Assembly: GCF_005877055.1 (NCBI RefSeq)
Contig: NZ_CP039424.1
Location: forward strand, 2,728,001-2,792,000
Source: Citricoccus sp. SGAir0253
Lineage (GTDB): Bacteria > Actinomycetota > Actinomycetes > Actinomycetales > Micrococcaceae
Direction: 5' to 3'
Length of the DNA stretch: 64,000 bases
Of the stretch, positions 18,276 through 28,653 are shown piece by piece; the stretch's first letter is position 1, and each line of letters opens with the position of its first letter. The notes beneath the pieces are model-generated. The model saw only the letters and a list, made by a program, of their open reading frames with translations. It was not told the DNA's origin and did not search any database. The translations under genes and the position numbers were made by a program.

Positions 18276-19151
18276 TCAGGACGTCTTCTCCATGACGGAC
18301 GTCGCCCAGTCGGTGAAGGACTGGCCCTGCTCGGCGGCGCTGGCCCAGTTCTCGCCGTTCACCCACACGGTCGGGGTGCCCACCACGCCGGCGGCACGGG
18401 CCTGGGCGCCCGTGTACTTCACGTACGGGCGGTAGGTGTTGCCGTCCACGCAGCCGTCGATGTCCGCGCCGAGGCCGGAGGCCATGGACTTGAGCTCATC
18501 GTCGTCCATCCCCTCGCCGGTGTAGCCGGCGAAGATCTCGGCCACGAAGGCGTTGTAGTCCTCCGGGGACTCCTCGGCCACGCACAGGGCGGCGTTGGCC
18601 GCGCGGGAGGAGTAGTTGCCGGTGGCCGGGTTGTCCAGGAAGTCCAGCAGCCGGTACTCCACCGTGGCCTTGCCGGAGTCCAGCCACTCGTTGATCTGCT
18701 CGCCGTTCTCCGCCTCGAACTGGGCGCAGTGCACGCAGTTGGCGTCCGCGTAGATGATGACCTGGGCCGGATCGCCCGCGCCGCGTTCCTCCGCGCCCGG
18801 CACGGAGGTGGGCTGCTCGCCCGTGGACTCCGGGACCTCCACGGTGCTGGCGTCCACCTGCTGGCCGCCGAAGTCGCTGGAGGCCAGCTCGGTCGTGGAG
18901 GTCATGACCACGCCGCCGTGCTCGTTGCCGACGCTGGGCGCCGGGCCGGCGTCGGGGATGGACCGGGAGGAGTTCATGAAGATGACGCCCACCACCACGG
19001 CGACCACCACCACGACGCCGAGGACCACGCCCCAGCGGACCATGAGCGACCGGCGCTTCTCCTGGCGCCGCTGCTCCTCCTGCATCTGCCGGGCCTTCTC
19101 GCGAGCTCCCTGCTGTCGTTCTGCCTTGGTCTGCCTGCTGTTGGTCGCCAT
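18276..19151 (-). CDS. Membrane-anchored DsbA-like thiol-disulfide oxidoreductase
   Basis: A 291-residue protein. The N-terminal 37 residues are basic and Gln/Arg-rich, predicted as a cytoplasmic coiled coil. One membrane segment lies at about 38-59. An extracytoplasmic spacer precedes a thioredoxin-fold domain (about 125-288) with the active-site pair C139-x-x-C142 (CVHC, as in DsbA/DsbG types). A cis-Pro segment, GTPTVWVNG, and two further Cys (in AALC and DGC) are present. It probably forms or isomerises disulfides in exported proteins, as do actinobacterial MdbA-like proteins. The ATG at 19151 has AGGAC just upstream; the region further 5' has no coding features. Confidence 0.9.
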   Translation of the reverse strand: MATNSRQTKAERQQGAREKARQMQEEQRRQEKRRSLMVRWGVVLGVVVVVAVVVGVIFMNSSRSIPDAGPAPSVGNEHGGVVMTSTTELASSDFGGQQVDASTVEVPESTGEQPTSVPGAEERGAGDPAQVIIYADANCVHCAQFEAENGEQINEWLDSGKATVEYRLLDFLDNPATGNYSSRAANAALCVAEESPEDYNAFVAEIFAGYTGEGMDDDELKSMASGLGADIDGCVDGNTYRPYVKYTGAQARAAGVVGTPTVWVNGENWASAAEQGQSFTDWATSVMEKTS

Positions 19152-19414
19152 CGTCCTGCCTGTCGGTGGGCTGCGGTCTGGGTCGTCGCCCACGGCCGGA
19201 ACGTCCCTGATTCCTCGCCCGGGGCCGAGGGCCAGCCTACCGGCCCCGGCTGGGAGGACGGTGGCCGGGAGACCGGGGTTCACGGTCCCGCCACGGCCCG
19301 GCCACCCGACCGCCCCCCGCCGGACGATAGGCTCGTCAGGGGCCTCCGGTCCGTCCGGGGCCCGCCCCGCCCGCGCCGTGCGCGGGCCAGCGGAGGAGGA
19401 CGAGGAGGTCCGTC

Positions 19415-21118
19415 GTGAGCAACATCATGGACAGCGGCATTCCCACCGGCACCATGCCGCGCGTGGACAGGGAGTCCGGGGAGTCGCCCGCACCCGGGGA
19501 GTACGACTTCGTGGTGGTCTCCAACCGCCTGGCCGTCGACCGGGTGGTGGACGAGCAGGGCCGGGCGCACTGGCGCCGCTCCCCCGGCGGGCTGGTGACC
19601 GCCCTGGCGCCCATCATGGCCCGCGAGGAGGGGGCGTGGATCGGCTGGAACGGCGCGCCCACCGCCGCGGCCGCCATCGACGGCGCCGAGGGCGAGGACG
19701 AGGACGAGGGCGCGGAGGAGCGCTGGGAGCCCTTCGACCACGAGGGCATGCACCTCGTGCCGGTCCCGTTGTCCGCGCGGGAGATCCGGGAGTACTACGA
19801 GGGCTTCTCGAACGCCACCCTGTGGCCGCTATACCACGACGTCATCGCCCCGCCGGAGTTCCACCGGCAGTGGTGGGAGGCCTACCAGGCCGTGAACGCG
19901 CGCTTCGCCCGGGCCGCGGCCGCGACGGCCGCGCACGGGGGCACCGTGTGGGTGCAGGACTACCAGCTCCAGCTGGTGCCCCGGATGCTGCGCCGGCTGC
20001 GCCCGGACCTGCGCATCGGCTACTTCCACCACATCCCCTTCGCGCCCGTGGAGATCTTCGCCCAGCTGCCGTGGCGCAAGCCGGTGCTCGAGGGCCTGCT
20101 CGGGGCGGACCTGGTGGGCTTCCAGCGCGCCTCGGACGCCGCCAACTTCCAGCGCGCCGTGCGACGCATCGTGGGCGGGACGTTCCGTTCCGGGGACCTC
20201 GTCGTCCCCGCGCCCGACGGCGGCTCGCGCACCGTGCGCGCCGAGGCCTTCCCCATCTCGATCGAGACCGAGACCATCACCGCCCTGGCCCGGGACCCCG
20301 AGATCCAGGCCCGGGCCCGGCAGATCCGCGAGGACCTCGGCAATCCCGAGACGATCCTGCTCGGCGTGGACCGGCTGGACTACACCAAGGGGATCCGCCA
20401 CCGGATCAAGGCCTACGCGGAGCTGCTCCAGGACGGCCGGCTCACCGTGGACCGCGCCTGTCTCGTCCAGGTGGCCAGCCCCTCCCGCGAGAACGTGGAG
20501 TCCTACCGGGAGCTGCGCGACGAAATCGAGCTGTCCGTGGGCCGCGTCAACGGCACGTTCGACACGATGGGCCACACCGCCATCCGCTACCTGCACCACG
20601 CCTATCCCGTGGAGGAGATGGTCGCGCTCTACCTGGCCGCGGACGTCATGCTGGTGACCGCCCTGCGGGACGGCATGAACCTCGTGGCCAAGGAGTACGT
20701 GGCGGTCCGCGGCGGCTGGGGCGGGGTGCTGGTGCTCTCCGAGTTCGCCGGCGCCGCGGACCAGCTGCGCAAGGCCCTGCTGGTCAACCCGCACGACATC
20801 GACGGGCTGAAGGACGCCATCATGGAGGCCATCGAGATGGACCCCCGCGAGGCCGGCAAGCGGATGCGGGCGATGCACCGCCAGGTCCTGGCCAACGACG
20901 TGGGCAAGTGGTCCCGCGACTTCCTCGACCGGCTCGGGGGCGGCACGCGGCCCGGGGGCCCGGAGTCGGCCCACACCGCCCACATGGACACCGACGACGA
21001 CCGCGAGCGCCGCGACCACGAGCACGCCGAGGCGCTCGCCTCCGGGGCTTCCGGGGCCTCCGAGGCCGCGGACGCCGGATCCGCGGCGGGGTCCACCGCC
21101 ACCGGGGCGGGCCGATGA
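19415..21118 (+). CDS. otsA: Trehalose-6-phosphate synthase
   Basis: A 567-residue GT20 retaining glycosyltransferase making trehalose-6-phosphate from UDP-glucose and glucose-6-phosphate. Seen motifs are VVVSNRLAVDR near the N-terminus, the glycine-rich SPGGLVTAL loop, WVQDYQLQLVPRMLR, GYFHHIPF, GVDRLDYTKGI and the nucleotide-binding RDGMNLVAKEYV. An acidic insert (GEDEDEGAEE) and an Ala/Ser-rich acidic C-terminal tail of about 60 residues extend beyond the core. The GTG at 19415 is preceded by AGGAGG. A TAGGCT box at 19328-19333 may be the -10. The stop overlaps otsB (ATGA), so the two are translationally coupled. Confidence 0.96.
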   Translation: MSNIMDSGIPTGTMPRVDRESGESPAPGEYDFVVVSNRLAVDRVVDEQGRAHWRRSPGGLVTALAPIMAREEGAWIGWNGAPTAAAAIDGAEGEDEDEGAEERWEPFDHEGMHLVPVPLSAREIREYYEGFSNATLWPLYHDVIAPPEFHRQWWEAYQAVNARFARAAAATAAHGGTVWVQDYQLQLVPRMLRRLRPDLRIGYFHHIPFAPVEIFAQLPWRKPVLEGLLGADLVGFQRASDAANFQRAVRRIVGGTFRSGDLVVPAPDGGSRTVRAEAFPISIETETITALARDPEIQARARQIREDLGNPETILLGVDRLDYTKGIRHRIKAYAELLQDGRLTVDRACLVQVASPSRENVESYRELRDEIELSVGRVNGTFDTMGHTAIRYLHHAYPVEEMVALYLAADVMLVTALRDGMNLVAKEYVAVRGGWGGVLVLSEFAGAADQLRKALLVNPHDIDGLKDAIMEAIEMDPREAGKRMRAMHRQVLANDVGKWSRDFLDRLGGGTRPGGPESAHTAHMDTDDDRERRDHEHAEALASGASGASEAADAGSAAGSTATGAGR

Positions 21119-21963
21119 CGGAGGCGCCGCGTCCCCCCGCCGGGCCCCGTCCCGCGCCGGTCCCGGCGGCCGCTCCCGGGCCGGACGCCGGAACCGGCCT
21201 GTCACCCGAGCTCGAGCGGGCGCTGCGCGCCCTCGCCGCCCGCGACCCCCTGCTGGTGGCCCTGGACTTCGACGGCGTCGTCTCCGAGCTCGTGGACCGC
21301 GCCGAGGACGCCCGCCCCGTGCCGGCCAACGCGGCGGCCCTGGCCGAGCTGGCCGGACGCGAGGGCGTGCACACCGCCCTCGTCTCCGGGCGGGCCCTGG
21401 ACTCGCTCGTGCGGGTGGCCTCCCCGCCGGAGGCGACCCTGCTGATCGGCTCCCACGGGGCCGAGCGCCGGTTGGGCCCGGACGCCCCGCCACTGGAACT
21501 GGACGCGGCCCAGCGCCGGGCGCTGGCCGCCGTCGGAGCCGTCCTGGAGGAGGTCGCGGCGCGGTACCCGGACTCGTGGGTGGAGCACAAGCCCGCCGGG
21601 CGGGTGCTCCAGGTGCGCCTCGCCGCCGATGCGGGGGCCAAGCGGCGGGCGGTGGCCGAGGCGGAGGCCGCCCTGGCCGGGATGGAGGGCATCCACGTGG
21701 GCCACGGCAAGGACGTGCTCGAGGTGTCCGTGGTGCGCGCGGACAAGGGGCAGGGGCTGGACCTGCTGCGCGAGGCCACGGGCGCCAAGGCCGTGCTGTT
21801 CGCCGGGGACGACGTGACCGACGAGCACGCCTTCGCACGGCTGGACCCGGACCGGGACGTGGGCATCAAGGTGGGCGAGGGCCCGACGGCGGCGCGGTTC
21901 CGGATCGACGGGCCCGCCGAGCTGGCCGCGGTGCTCGAGGCGGTGGCCCGATGGCGTCCGTGA
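21115..21963 (+). CDS. otsB: Trehalose-6-phosphate phosphatase
   Basis: A 282-residue HAD-superfamily phosphatase that dephosphorylates trehalose-6-phosphate. The nucleophile motif LDFDGVVSEL is near residue 48, SGR at motif II, the K-containing VEHKPAGRVLQVRL segment follows, and motif IV is FAGDDVTDEHAF. The first 30 or so residues are Pro/Ala-rich. The start is the ATG in the ATGA overlap with otsA, and the end overlaps the next gene by 13 bases. Together with OtsA it forms the classical trehalose route. The tight overlap on both sides makes otsA-otsB-ATPase one translational unit. Confidence 0.95.
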   Translation: MTEAPRPPAGPRPAPVPAAAPGPDAGTGLSPELERALRALAARDPLLVALDFDGVVSELVDRAEDARPVPANAAALAELAGREGVHTALVSGRALDSLVRVASPPEATLLIGSHGAERRLGPDAPPLELDAAQRRALAAVGAVLEEVAARYPDSWVEHKPAGRVLQVRLAADAGAKRRAVAEAEAALAGMEGIHVGHGKDVLEVSVVRADKGQGLDLLREATGAKAVLFAGDDVTDEHAFARLDPDRDVGIKVGEGPTAARFRIDGPAELAAVLEAVARWRP

Positions 21964-22631
21964 CGCTCGAGGCGGTCACGGTCCGCTACCCGGCCGCCGC
22001 GCGGCCCGCGCTGGACGCCGTGGACCTGCACGCGGCGGACGGCCAGCTCGTGGTGGTCGCCGGGCCCGTGCGCAGCGGCAAGTCCACGCTGCTGCGCGTG
22101 GTGGCCGGGCAGGAGGAGCCGGCGGAGGGACGCGTGCTGATGGGCGGCGTGGACGTCACCGGCGTGCCCGCCCGGGACCGGGGCGCGGTCATGGTGTTCC
22201 AAAACTACGCCCTCTACCCGCACATGAGCGTGGGGGACAACATGAGCTTCGCCCTGCGGGTGGCCGGGGTGCCGGAGCACGAGCGGGCCGAGCGGGTGCG
22301 GGAGGCCGCCCAGCTGCTGGACCTCGAGGACCGGCTGGAGCACTCCCCCGAGGACCTCACCGGCCCGCAGCGCCAGCAGGTGGCCCTGGCCCGGGCGGTG
22401 GTGCGCCGGCCGGCCGTGCTGCTCATGGACGACCCGCTGGCCACCCTGCCCCCCGGGCTGAAGGACCACACGGCCGGGCTGCTGCGGACGCTCGCCCACG
22501 GCCTCGGGGTCACCACGCTGCACGCCACGACGGACCCGGGGCCGCTGGCCGCGGCGGCCGACCGCGTGCTGTGGCTGGACTCCGGGCGCCTGCTGGAGGA
22601 CACTGCGGTCACGGGACCGCTCGTCCCCTGA
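21951..22631 (+). CDS. MsmK/UgpC-like ABC ATPase with degenerate catalytic motifs
   Basis: A 226-residue single nucleotide-binding domain, similar in layout to sugar-importer ATPases but lacking the C-terminal TOBE/regulatory domain (family about 360). Walker A is intact (GPVRSGKST, 38-46) and the Q loop is normal (Q84, VFQNYALYPHMSVGDN). Other sites deviate: the signature is LTGPQ (136-140) instead of LSGGQ, and Walker B reads LLMDDP with Asp161 where the catalytic Glu belongs. The D-loop has LATLPP without Asp, and the switch His is replaced by T194 (ATTD). ATP binding is likely but hydrolysis doubtful. Its 13-base overlap with otsB and the absence of permease genes argue for a non-transport or regulatory role. 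Confidence 0.85.
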   Translation: MASVTLEAVTVRYPAAARPALDAVDLHAADGQLVVVAGPVRSGKSTLLRVVAGQEEPAEGRVLMGGVDVTGVPARDRGAVMVFQNYALYPHMSVGDNMSFALRVAGVPEHERAERVREAAQLLDLEDRLEHSPEDLTGPQRQQVALARAVVRRPAVLLMDDPLATLPPGLKDHTAGLLRTLAHGLGVTTLHATTDPGPLAAAADRVLWLDSGRLLEDTAVTGPLVP

Positions 22632-22691
22632 GCGCCCGGGGCGCCGGCCCCACGAGACACTGGACCGACCGACACGCAGGACGGAGGCGCC

Positions 22692-23981
22692 GTGGCCGCC
22701 CGCTCGGGACTGGACATCACCACATCGGTGGCCTCGGCCATCGGCACGACCGAGCTGTTGGCCCTGCCGTGGGACCTGCCCCTCGAGGACTGGCCGACGG
22801 AGACCCTGGCCGCCCTGCCCCGCGGCATCTCGCGGCACGTGGTGCGCTTCGCCCACCTGGCGGGGGCCGTGGTGGCGGTCAAGGAGACCACGGAGGCCAA
22901 CGCACGGCGCGAGTACCAGCTGCTGCGCCGGCTGGAGCGCCGGGGGCTGCCGTGCGTGGAGCCGGTGGCCGTGGTCGGCGGCCGCACCACCGCGGACGGC
23001 GGGCCGTTGCCCACCGTGCTGGTCACCCGGCACCTGCGGTTCTCCCTGCCCTACCGGGCGGTGTTCTCGCGCAGCCTGCACCGGGACACGGTCACGCGGC
23101 TCATCGACGCCCTGGCCCTGCTGCTCGTGGAACTGCACCTGGTCGGCTTCTACTGGGGGGACGTGTCCCTGTCCAACACGCTGTTCCGGCGGGACGCGGG
23201 TGCCTTCGCCGCCTACCTCGTGGACGCCGAGACCGGGGAGCTGCACCCCTCGCTCTCGACCGGGCAGCGCGAGCACGACCTCGAGATCGCCCGCGTGAAC
23301 ATCGCCGGGGAGCTGATGGACCTGCTCTCCGGCGGCATGGTGGACCCGGACGTGGACCCCGTGCAGACCTCGGAGCAGATCATCCGGGCCTACCGCGGCC
23401 TGTGGGAGGAGCTCACGGGCGACATGTCCTTCCGCCCGGAGGAGCGGTGGCGCGTGGAGGAGCGGATCCGCCGGCTCAACGCCCTGGGCTTCGACGTGGA
23501 AGAGTACGCGATCCGGGCCACGGCGGACGGCGACGAGCTGGTCCTGCAGCCCAAGGTCGTGGACCCGGGCCACCACCAGCGCCGCCTGCTGGGCCTGACC
23601 GGCCTGGACGTCCAGGAGAACCAGGCGCGGCGCCTGCTGCGGGACATCGACCAGTACCGCGAGGACCGGCACCCGGAGCTGGACGAGGAGGAGGCGGCCC
23701 ACCTGTGGGTGGAGGAGGTGTTCGACTACGTCGCCCGGTCCATCCCCGCGGGGCTGACCGGCAAGCTCGAGCCGGCCGAGGTGATGCACCAGCTGCTCGA
23801 GCACCGGTGGTACCTGTCCGAGCGGCAGTCGCGGTCCGTGCCGCTGACCGAGGCCCTGGACGACTACCTGAGGACGGTGCTGCCCGGGCGCCGCGACGAG
23901 GACGCGGTGATGCTGCACCCCACCACCACGATGCTGCGCGCGGTGGACCCGGAGTCCGGCACCACCGAGACGGGCAGCTAG
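22692..23981 (+). CDS. DUF4032 protein with kinase-like fold
   Basis: A 429-residue cytoplasmic protein. The N-terminal 200 or so residues carry a reduced protein/LPS-kinase-like pattern: K64 in VVAVKETTE, then HLVGFYWGDVSLSNTL with H149, D157 and N162, then D178 in YLVDAETGE. These match the ATP-anchoring Lys, catalytic Asp/Asn and metal Asp of kinases. The C-terminal part is the DUF4032 region (ERWRVEERIRRLNALGFDVEEY onward). The GTG at 22692 has GGAGG 4 bases upstream. It lies 60 bases after the degenerate ABC ATPase, probably in the same transcript as otsAB. Activity and substrate are unknown; a phosphotransferase role is inferred only from the motifs. Confidence 0.85.
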   Translation: MAARSGLDITTSVASAIGTTELLALPWDLPLEDWPTETLAALPRGISRHVVRFAHLAGAVVAVKETTEANARREYQLLRRLERRGLPCVEPVAVVGGRTTADGGPLPTVLVTRHLRFSLPYRAVFSRSLHRDTVTRLIDALALLLVELHLVGFYWGDVSLSNTLFRRDAGAFAAYLVDAETGELHPSLSTGQREHDLEIARVNIAGELMDLLSGGMVDPDVDPVQTSEQIIRAYRGLWEELTGDMSFRPEERWRVEERIRRLNALGFDVEEYAIRATADGDELVLQPKVVDPGHHQRRLLGLTGLDVQENQARRLLRDIDQYREDRHPELDEEEAAHLWVEEVFDYVARSIPAGLTGKLEPAEVMHQLLEHRWYLSERQSRSVPLTEALDDYLRTVLPGRRDEDAVMLHPTTTMLRAVDPESGTTETGS

Positions 23982-24061
23982 CGGGGCAGGTCCCCGGCGA
24001 GGCCCCACCGCCCCGGGAGCGCCCCCTGCCGCCGCCGGCCCGGGCCGGGACGCCGGACGGC

Positions 24062-26029
24062 TCAGTCCCGGCCGAGCAGCACGAACCCGGGCGCGGGGAC
24101 CGCCGACGGCGCCGCGCCCTCCCCGCCCACGGGGCCGTCGTCGCCGTGGCCGGCGAGCAGCCGGTAGCCGGACAGCTCGGCCGGCACGGGCATCGGCTCC
24201 TCGCCGAGGGCGGCGAGCAGCACCACCGCGCCCGGCCCCCGGTCGCCGGCCGCGCCGGCGTCGGGCCCCGCCGCGCCCGTCGGCGCCAGTCCGCGGTCCA
24301 GCCGCAGGTGGCGCCGCTCCGCGTCCACGGCGGCCCGCGTGGTGGACCGGTCCGGGTCGGTCAGGGCCGGCAGCCCGGCGCGCAGCCGCGCCAGCGTGCG
24401 GTGCAGCTCGAGCAGCCGGGCGTGCATGCCGGTGCCGGCCTCCTCCCAGCGCAGCCGCGAGGCCTCGAGGGTCGCGGGCGACTGCGGGTCGGGCACCTCG
24501 TCCTGGTTCCACGCCATCCGGGCGAACTCCCGGCGGCGGCCCTCGGTGACCGCCGTGGCCAGGTCCGGCTCGCGGTGGGCCGTGAAGAACTGCCACGGGG
24601 TGGAGGCGCCCCACTCCTCGCCCATGAACAGCATGGGCGTGTACGGCCCGGCCAGCAGCAGCGCGGCGGCGATCGCCAGCCGGCCCTCGCCGAGCGTGGC
24701 GGAGAGCCGGTCGCCGGCGGCCCGGTTGCCCACCTGGTCGTGGTTCTGGGTGCACACCACGAGGGCCTCGGCCGGCGTGTGCCGCCCCAGCGGGCGCCCG
24801 TGGTGCCGTTCGCGGAAGGACGAGTAGGTGCCGTCGTGGAAGAAGCCGGCGTTGAGCACCTTGCCCAGGGCGTCGAGGGAGGCGAAGTCGGCGTAGTAGC
24901 CGTCCGTCTCCCCCGTCAGCGCCACGTGCACGGCGTGGTGGAAGTCGTCCGACCACTGCCCCGTGAGCCCGTAGCCGCCCGCGCCGCCCTCCCCGCGCGG
25001 GGAGATCAGCCGCGGGTCGTTGAGGTCGGACTCGGCCACGAGCGTCAGCGGACGGCCCACCCGGGCCGAGAGCGCGTCCACCTCGGCCGCCATCTCCTCG
25101 AGCAGGTGCACCGCGCGGGTGTCCAGCAGGGCGTGCACGGCGTCCAGGCGCAGCCCGTCCACGTGGAAGTCCTCGAGCCACATCCGGACGTTGTCCAGGA
25201 TGTACCGCCGGACCTCGTCCGAGCCCGGGCCGTCCAGGTTCAGCCCGCTGCCCCAGCCCGTGGAGTGCTCCGTGAGGTAGGGCCCGAACCGCGGCAGGTA
25301 GTTCCCGGAGGGGCCCAGGTGGTTGTAGACGACGTCCTGCAGGACCGCGAGCCCGGCGGCGTGGCACGCGTCCACGAACCGCTGGTAGGCGGCCGGGCCG
25401 CCGTAGGAGGCGTCCACGGCGTACCAGTCCACGCCGTCGTAGCCCCAGTTGTGGGCGCCGCCGAAGGAGTTCACGGGCAGCAGCTCCACGTGGGTGACGC
25501 CGATCGAGACCAGGTGGTCCAGCCGCCGCGCGGCGGCGTCCAGGGTGCCCTCGGGCGTGAACGTGCCCACGTGCAGCTCGTAGACGATCGCCCCGCGCAG
25601 CGGCCGGCCGGCCCAGTCGCCGTCCTGCCAGGCGTGGACGCCGGGGTCGAACAGGCGCGACGGCCCGTGGACGGTGTCCGGCTGGCACCGCGAGCGCGGA
25701 TCCGGGAACGGGCCCTCGCCGTCGATCCGGTAGCCGTGGCCGAACCCGGAGAGGGCGGCCCCGCCGGTCCCGGCACCGGTGCCCGCCGGGGTCCCGGCCA
25801 GGTCGGCGAGCCGGGCCTCCGCGGCCGGTCCGGGCACCCACCAGCCGTCCTCGGCGCGCTCGAGCGGGACCGGTTCGGCGCCGGCCCAGCGGTCCGCGGC
25901 GTCGTGGACGGCACCCGGCTCCCCGGACGTCAGCACGAGGTCCATGGTCCGGGCGTCCGGTGCCCAGACGGCCAGGGGCCGCTCGCGCGGGTGGGTCGCG
26001 GTGGTCTCGGGCTCGGTCTCGGTGCTCAT
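24062..26029 (-). CDS. treZ: Malto-oligosyltrehalose trehalohydrolase
   Basis: A 655-residue GH13 enzyme that cuts trehalose from malto-oligosyltrehalose made by TreY. After an N-terminal beta-sandwich module (about 1-130) the barrel shows [26 protein letters not shown] (nucleophile Asp), [11 protein letters not shown] (acid Glu) and [13 protein letters not shown] large C-terminal domain contains Ala/Gly-rich low-complexity stretches. The ATG at 26029 overlaps the treY stop (ATGA), so treY-treZ are coupled. It converges with the DUF4032 gene; a perfect GC palindrome (24035-24048) sits between them. Confidence 0.96.
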   Translation of the reverse strand: MSTETEPETTATHPRERPLAVWAPDARTMDLVLTSGEPGAVHDAADRWAGAEPVPLERAEDGWWVPGPAAEARLADLAGTPAGTGAGTGGAALSGFGHGYRIDGEGPFPDPRSRCQPDTVHGPSRLFDPGVHAWQDGDWAGRPLRGAIVYELHVGTFTPEGTLDAAARRLDHLVSIGVTHVELLPVNSFGGAHNWGYDGVDWYAVDASYGGPAAYQRFVDACHAAGLAVLQDVVYNHLGPSGNYLPRFGPYLTEHSTGWGSGLNLDGPGSDEVRRYILDNVRMWLEDFHVDGLRLDAVHALLDTRAVHLLEEMAAEVDALSARVGRPLTLVAESDLNDPRLISPRGEGGAGGYGLTGQWSDDFHHAVHVALTGETDGYYADFASLDALGKVLNAGFFHDGTYSSFRERHHGRPLGRHTPAEALVVCTQNHDQVGNRAAGDRLSATLGEGRLAIAAALLLAGPYTPMLFMGEEWGASTPWQFFTAHREPDLATAVTEGRRREFARMAWNQDEVPDPQSPATLEASRLRWEEAGTGMHARLLELHRTLARLRAGLPALTDPDRSTTRAAVDAERRHLRLDRGLAPTGAAGPDAGAAGDRGPGAVVLLAALGEEPMPVPAELSGYRLLAGHGDDGPVGGEGAAPSAVPAPGFVLLGRD

Positions 26030-28608
26030 CGCAGCGTGTTCCCCTCCTCCGGCACCAGCAGGGCGACCGGGTGTCGTTCGAAGAGCTCGGCCAGCCGGGT
26101 GGTGCCGTCCGTGAAGGCCCCGCCGAAGCGGCGGCCGGTGACCAGGTCCACGACGGCCTGGCGGGGCAGCACCACGGCGGTGTCCCCCCAGCCGCCCTCG
26201 TCCGCCAGGCCCAGGGGCCAGCGCGTGGCCAGGGTGATGCAGCCGCCGCGGGAGAAGGCCACCACGTGGTCGGCGGCCTCCCCCACCACGTCCAGCTCCT
26301 GGTAGCGGTTGAACCACTCGGGGTGCTGCCGCCGGGCGCGCAGCGCCCGGGAGGTGACCAGCAGCTTGAGCCCGGCGGCGTACTCGGCGAGCGCGGCGCC
26401 GTCCACCCGGCCCTGCGCCGCCACCGGCCCGGGGGCCTCGGCCGCCGCGGCCTCGAGGGCGTGCGGGAACTCCGGCTCCCAGCCCGCGTCGATCCGCGCC
26501 AGCAGGTCCGCCCGCTCGCGGAAGTCCACGGCCCGCCGGTTGTCCGGGTCCACCAGCGTGGGGAACGGGACCTCGGTGCCCTGGTAGACGTCCGGGATGC
26601 CGGGCATGGTCAGCTGGATGAGCTTCATGGCCAGCTGGTTGGACACCCCGGCCACGGCGATCCGGTCCGCGACCCGCTGGACGGCCGCGCGCAGCTCCCC
26701 GGCGCCGGTGGCGCGCTCGGCCAGGTCGGCGAGCCGGCGCTCGAACGCCTCGTCCGGGGCCGTCCACGTGGTCCGGGTCGCGGCCTCCCGGGCCGCCTTG
26801 AGGGCGTAGTCGGCCAGGCGCCCGGTCTCCAGGGCGGTGCCGTCCAGCGGCCAGGCCCCCACCACGGTCTCCCACAGCAGCTTCTCGAAGGGCCCGTCGC
26901 CCAGCGGGGCCAGCTCCATGAGTCCGGCCAGGGCCGCCGACCACTCGCCGGGGATCTCCGAGAGCACGTCGATCCGGGCGCGGACGTCCTCGCTGCGCTT
27001 GGTGTCGTGCGTGGACAGCGTGGTCATGGTCCGGGGCATGCGGGCCTGCCGGTCGGCCTGGGCGGCGTGGAAGGCGTCCAGGTCCAGGGCGAACGCCGAG
27101 GGGTCCCCGCCCACCTCGTTGAGCGAGGCCAGCCGGGTGTACCGGTAGAACGCCGTGTCCTCCACGCCCTTGGCCATGACCATGCCGGAGGTCTGCTGGA
27201 AGCGCTCCGCGACCGGGTGGTCCGGGTCCGCCAGCAGCGGCATGAGGGCCTCGAGCACGTCCGTCAGCTCGGGGCGGCGGCGGCGGACCTCCGCCGCGGC
27301 GTCGTCCAGGTGCTCCCGGCCGGTGGGCAGGTAGGAGCGGTAGACGGGGAAGCAGGCCAGCAGCTCGGCCAGGGCGTCCTGGACCCGGTGGTCGCCGTGG
27401 TCCTCGCCGTCGGCCCCCGCGCCGTCGGCCCCCTCGCCGGGGACGATCCCCGGCACGAGCCGGGCCAGCCGCTCCACCTCGGAGCGCAGCATCCCGTCCG
27501 CCACCGCCCGCTTGGTGCCGTGGATCATCTCCGCCCACACCACCTCGGCGTCCGGGTCCGCCCAGTCCCCGAGCCGGGCGGCCACCGCGTCCAGCTCCGC
27601 GGCCCCGGCCGGGTCGACGAGGACGCGGTCCACCTCGCCCAGGGCGTCGTAGCCGGTGGTGCCGTCCACGGCCCACGCCGCGGGCATCCGCTCGCCGGGC
27701 TCGAGGATCTTCTCCCCGAGCAGGTAGACCCCGCCCGTGGCCTGGCGCAGGTTCTCGAAGTAGCCGCCCGGGTCGGCCAGCCCGTCCGGGTGGTCCACGC
27801 GCAGCCCGTCCACGAGCCCGTCCCTCACCCAGGACAGGATCTCCCGGTGCGTCTCGGAGAACACGCGCGGGATCTCCACCCGGACCCCGGCGAGGGTGTT
27901 GACCGCGAAGAACCGGCGGTAGTTCAGCCGCTCGTCGGCCTCCCGCCAGGGCATCAGGCGGTAGTTCTGCAGCGCGTGGGCCGCGCGGGCCACGCGCTCC
28001 TCCTCGGGCCGGTCCGCGCCGGCGCCGGAGCCGCCGTCGGGACCGTCCGTGCCGGCCGCCACCGCGGCGCGCGCCGCCTCCTCGGTGCCCGGGGCCAGCG
28101 GGTAGACGTTCTCGTAGTAGTGCAGCTCCCCGTCCACCACGCGCAGCCGCGACAGCTCCGCCTCGGGGTCCTCGGGGGTGCCGTCGCCGAGCACCGGCAG
28201 CCAGATGCGGCTGTCCCCGGCGGCCCAGTCGATGTCGAAGGCCATCGCGTACTTCGAGGCCCGCCCGTGCTTGAGCACGTCCCACCACCACGCGTTGTCC
28301 TTCGGGGTGGCGACGCCCACGTGGTTCGGGACGATGTCCGCCAGGATGCCGCCGCCGGCCTCGTGCACGGCCTCGGCCAGCTCGCGCAGCCCGGCCTCTC
28401 CCCCGCGGGCGTCGTCCACGTGGGTGGGGTCCACCACGTCGTAGCCGTGCGTGGAGCCCTCCTCGGCGCCGAGCATCGGGGACAGGTACACCCAGTCCAC
28501 GCCGAGGTCCCGCAGGTAGGGCAGCACCGACCGGGCGTCCTCCAGCGTGAAGTCGGCGGTGAGCTGCAGGCGGTACGTGGAGGCGGGGACTCTCTGGGGA
28601 CTGGTCAC
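26026..28608 (-). CDS. treY: Malto-oligosyltrehalose synthase
   Basis: An 860-residue GH13 isomerase that converts the reducing-end alpha-1,4 bond of maltodextrins to alpha-1,1. It starts with the family N-terminus [11 protein letters not shown], followed by [47 protein letters not shown] (nucleophile Asp), [12 protein letters not shown] (Glu) and [15 protein letters not shown]. The GTG at 28608 is preferred because TAGCGT ends 7 bases upstream, as at other leaderless starts here; a GTG at 28617 would add three residues. Its stop overlaps treZ. Together TreYZ release free trehalose from glycogen-like glucan. Confidence 0.95.
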   Translation of the reverse strand: MTSPQRVPASTYRLQLTADFTLEDARSVLPYLRDLGVDWVYLSPMLGAEEGSTHGYDVVDPTHVDDARGGEAGLRELAEAVHEAGGGILADIVPNHVGVATPKDNAWWWDVLKHGRASKYAMAFDIDWAAGDSRIWLPVLGDGTPEDPEAELSRLRVVDGELHYYENVYPLAPGTEEAARAAVAAGTDGPDGGSGAGADRPEEERVARAAHALQNYRLMPWREADERLNYRRFFAVNTLAGVRVEIPRVFSETHREILSWVRDGLVDGLRVDHPDGLADPGGYFENLRQATGGVYLLGEKILEPGERMPAAWAVDGTTGYDALGEVDRVLVDPAGAAELDAVAARLGDWADPDAEVVWAEMIHGTKRAVADGMLRSEVERLARLVPGIVPGEGADGAGADGEDHGDHRVQDALAELLACFPVYRSYLPTGREHLDDAAAEVRRRRPELTDVLEALMPLLADPDHPVAERFQQTSGMVMAKGVEDTAFYRYTRLASLNEVGGDPSAFALDLDAFHAAQADRQARMPRTMTTLSTHDTKRSEDVRARIDVLSEIPGEWSAALAGLMELAPLGDGPFEKLLWETVVGAWPLDGTALETGRLADYALKAAREAATRTTWTAPDEAFERRLADLAERATGAGELRAAVQRVADRIAVAGVSNQLAMKLIQLTMPGIPDVYQGTEVPFPTLVDPDNRRAVDFRERADLLARIDAGWEPEFPHALEAAAAEAPGPVAAQGRVDGAALAEYAAGLKLLVTSRALRARRQHPEWFNRYQELDVVGEAADHVVAFSRGGCITLATRWPLGLADEGGWGDTAVVLPRQAVVDLVTGRRFGGAFTDGTTRLAELFERHPVALLVPEEGNTLR

Positions 28609-28615
28609 GCTGTGC

Positions 28616-28621
28616 ACGCTA
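28616..28621 (-). promoter_or_regulatory. -10 box (TAGCGT) of treYZ
   Basis: On the minus strand TAGCGT ends 7 bases before GTG 28608; there is no Shine-Dalgarno. A leaderless treYZ mRNA is inferred. Confidence 0.45.
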
Positions 28622-28653
28622 GCAAAGTGCGGGACCGGCCGCCCGGCACCGGC

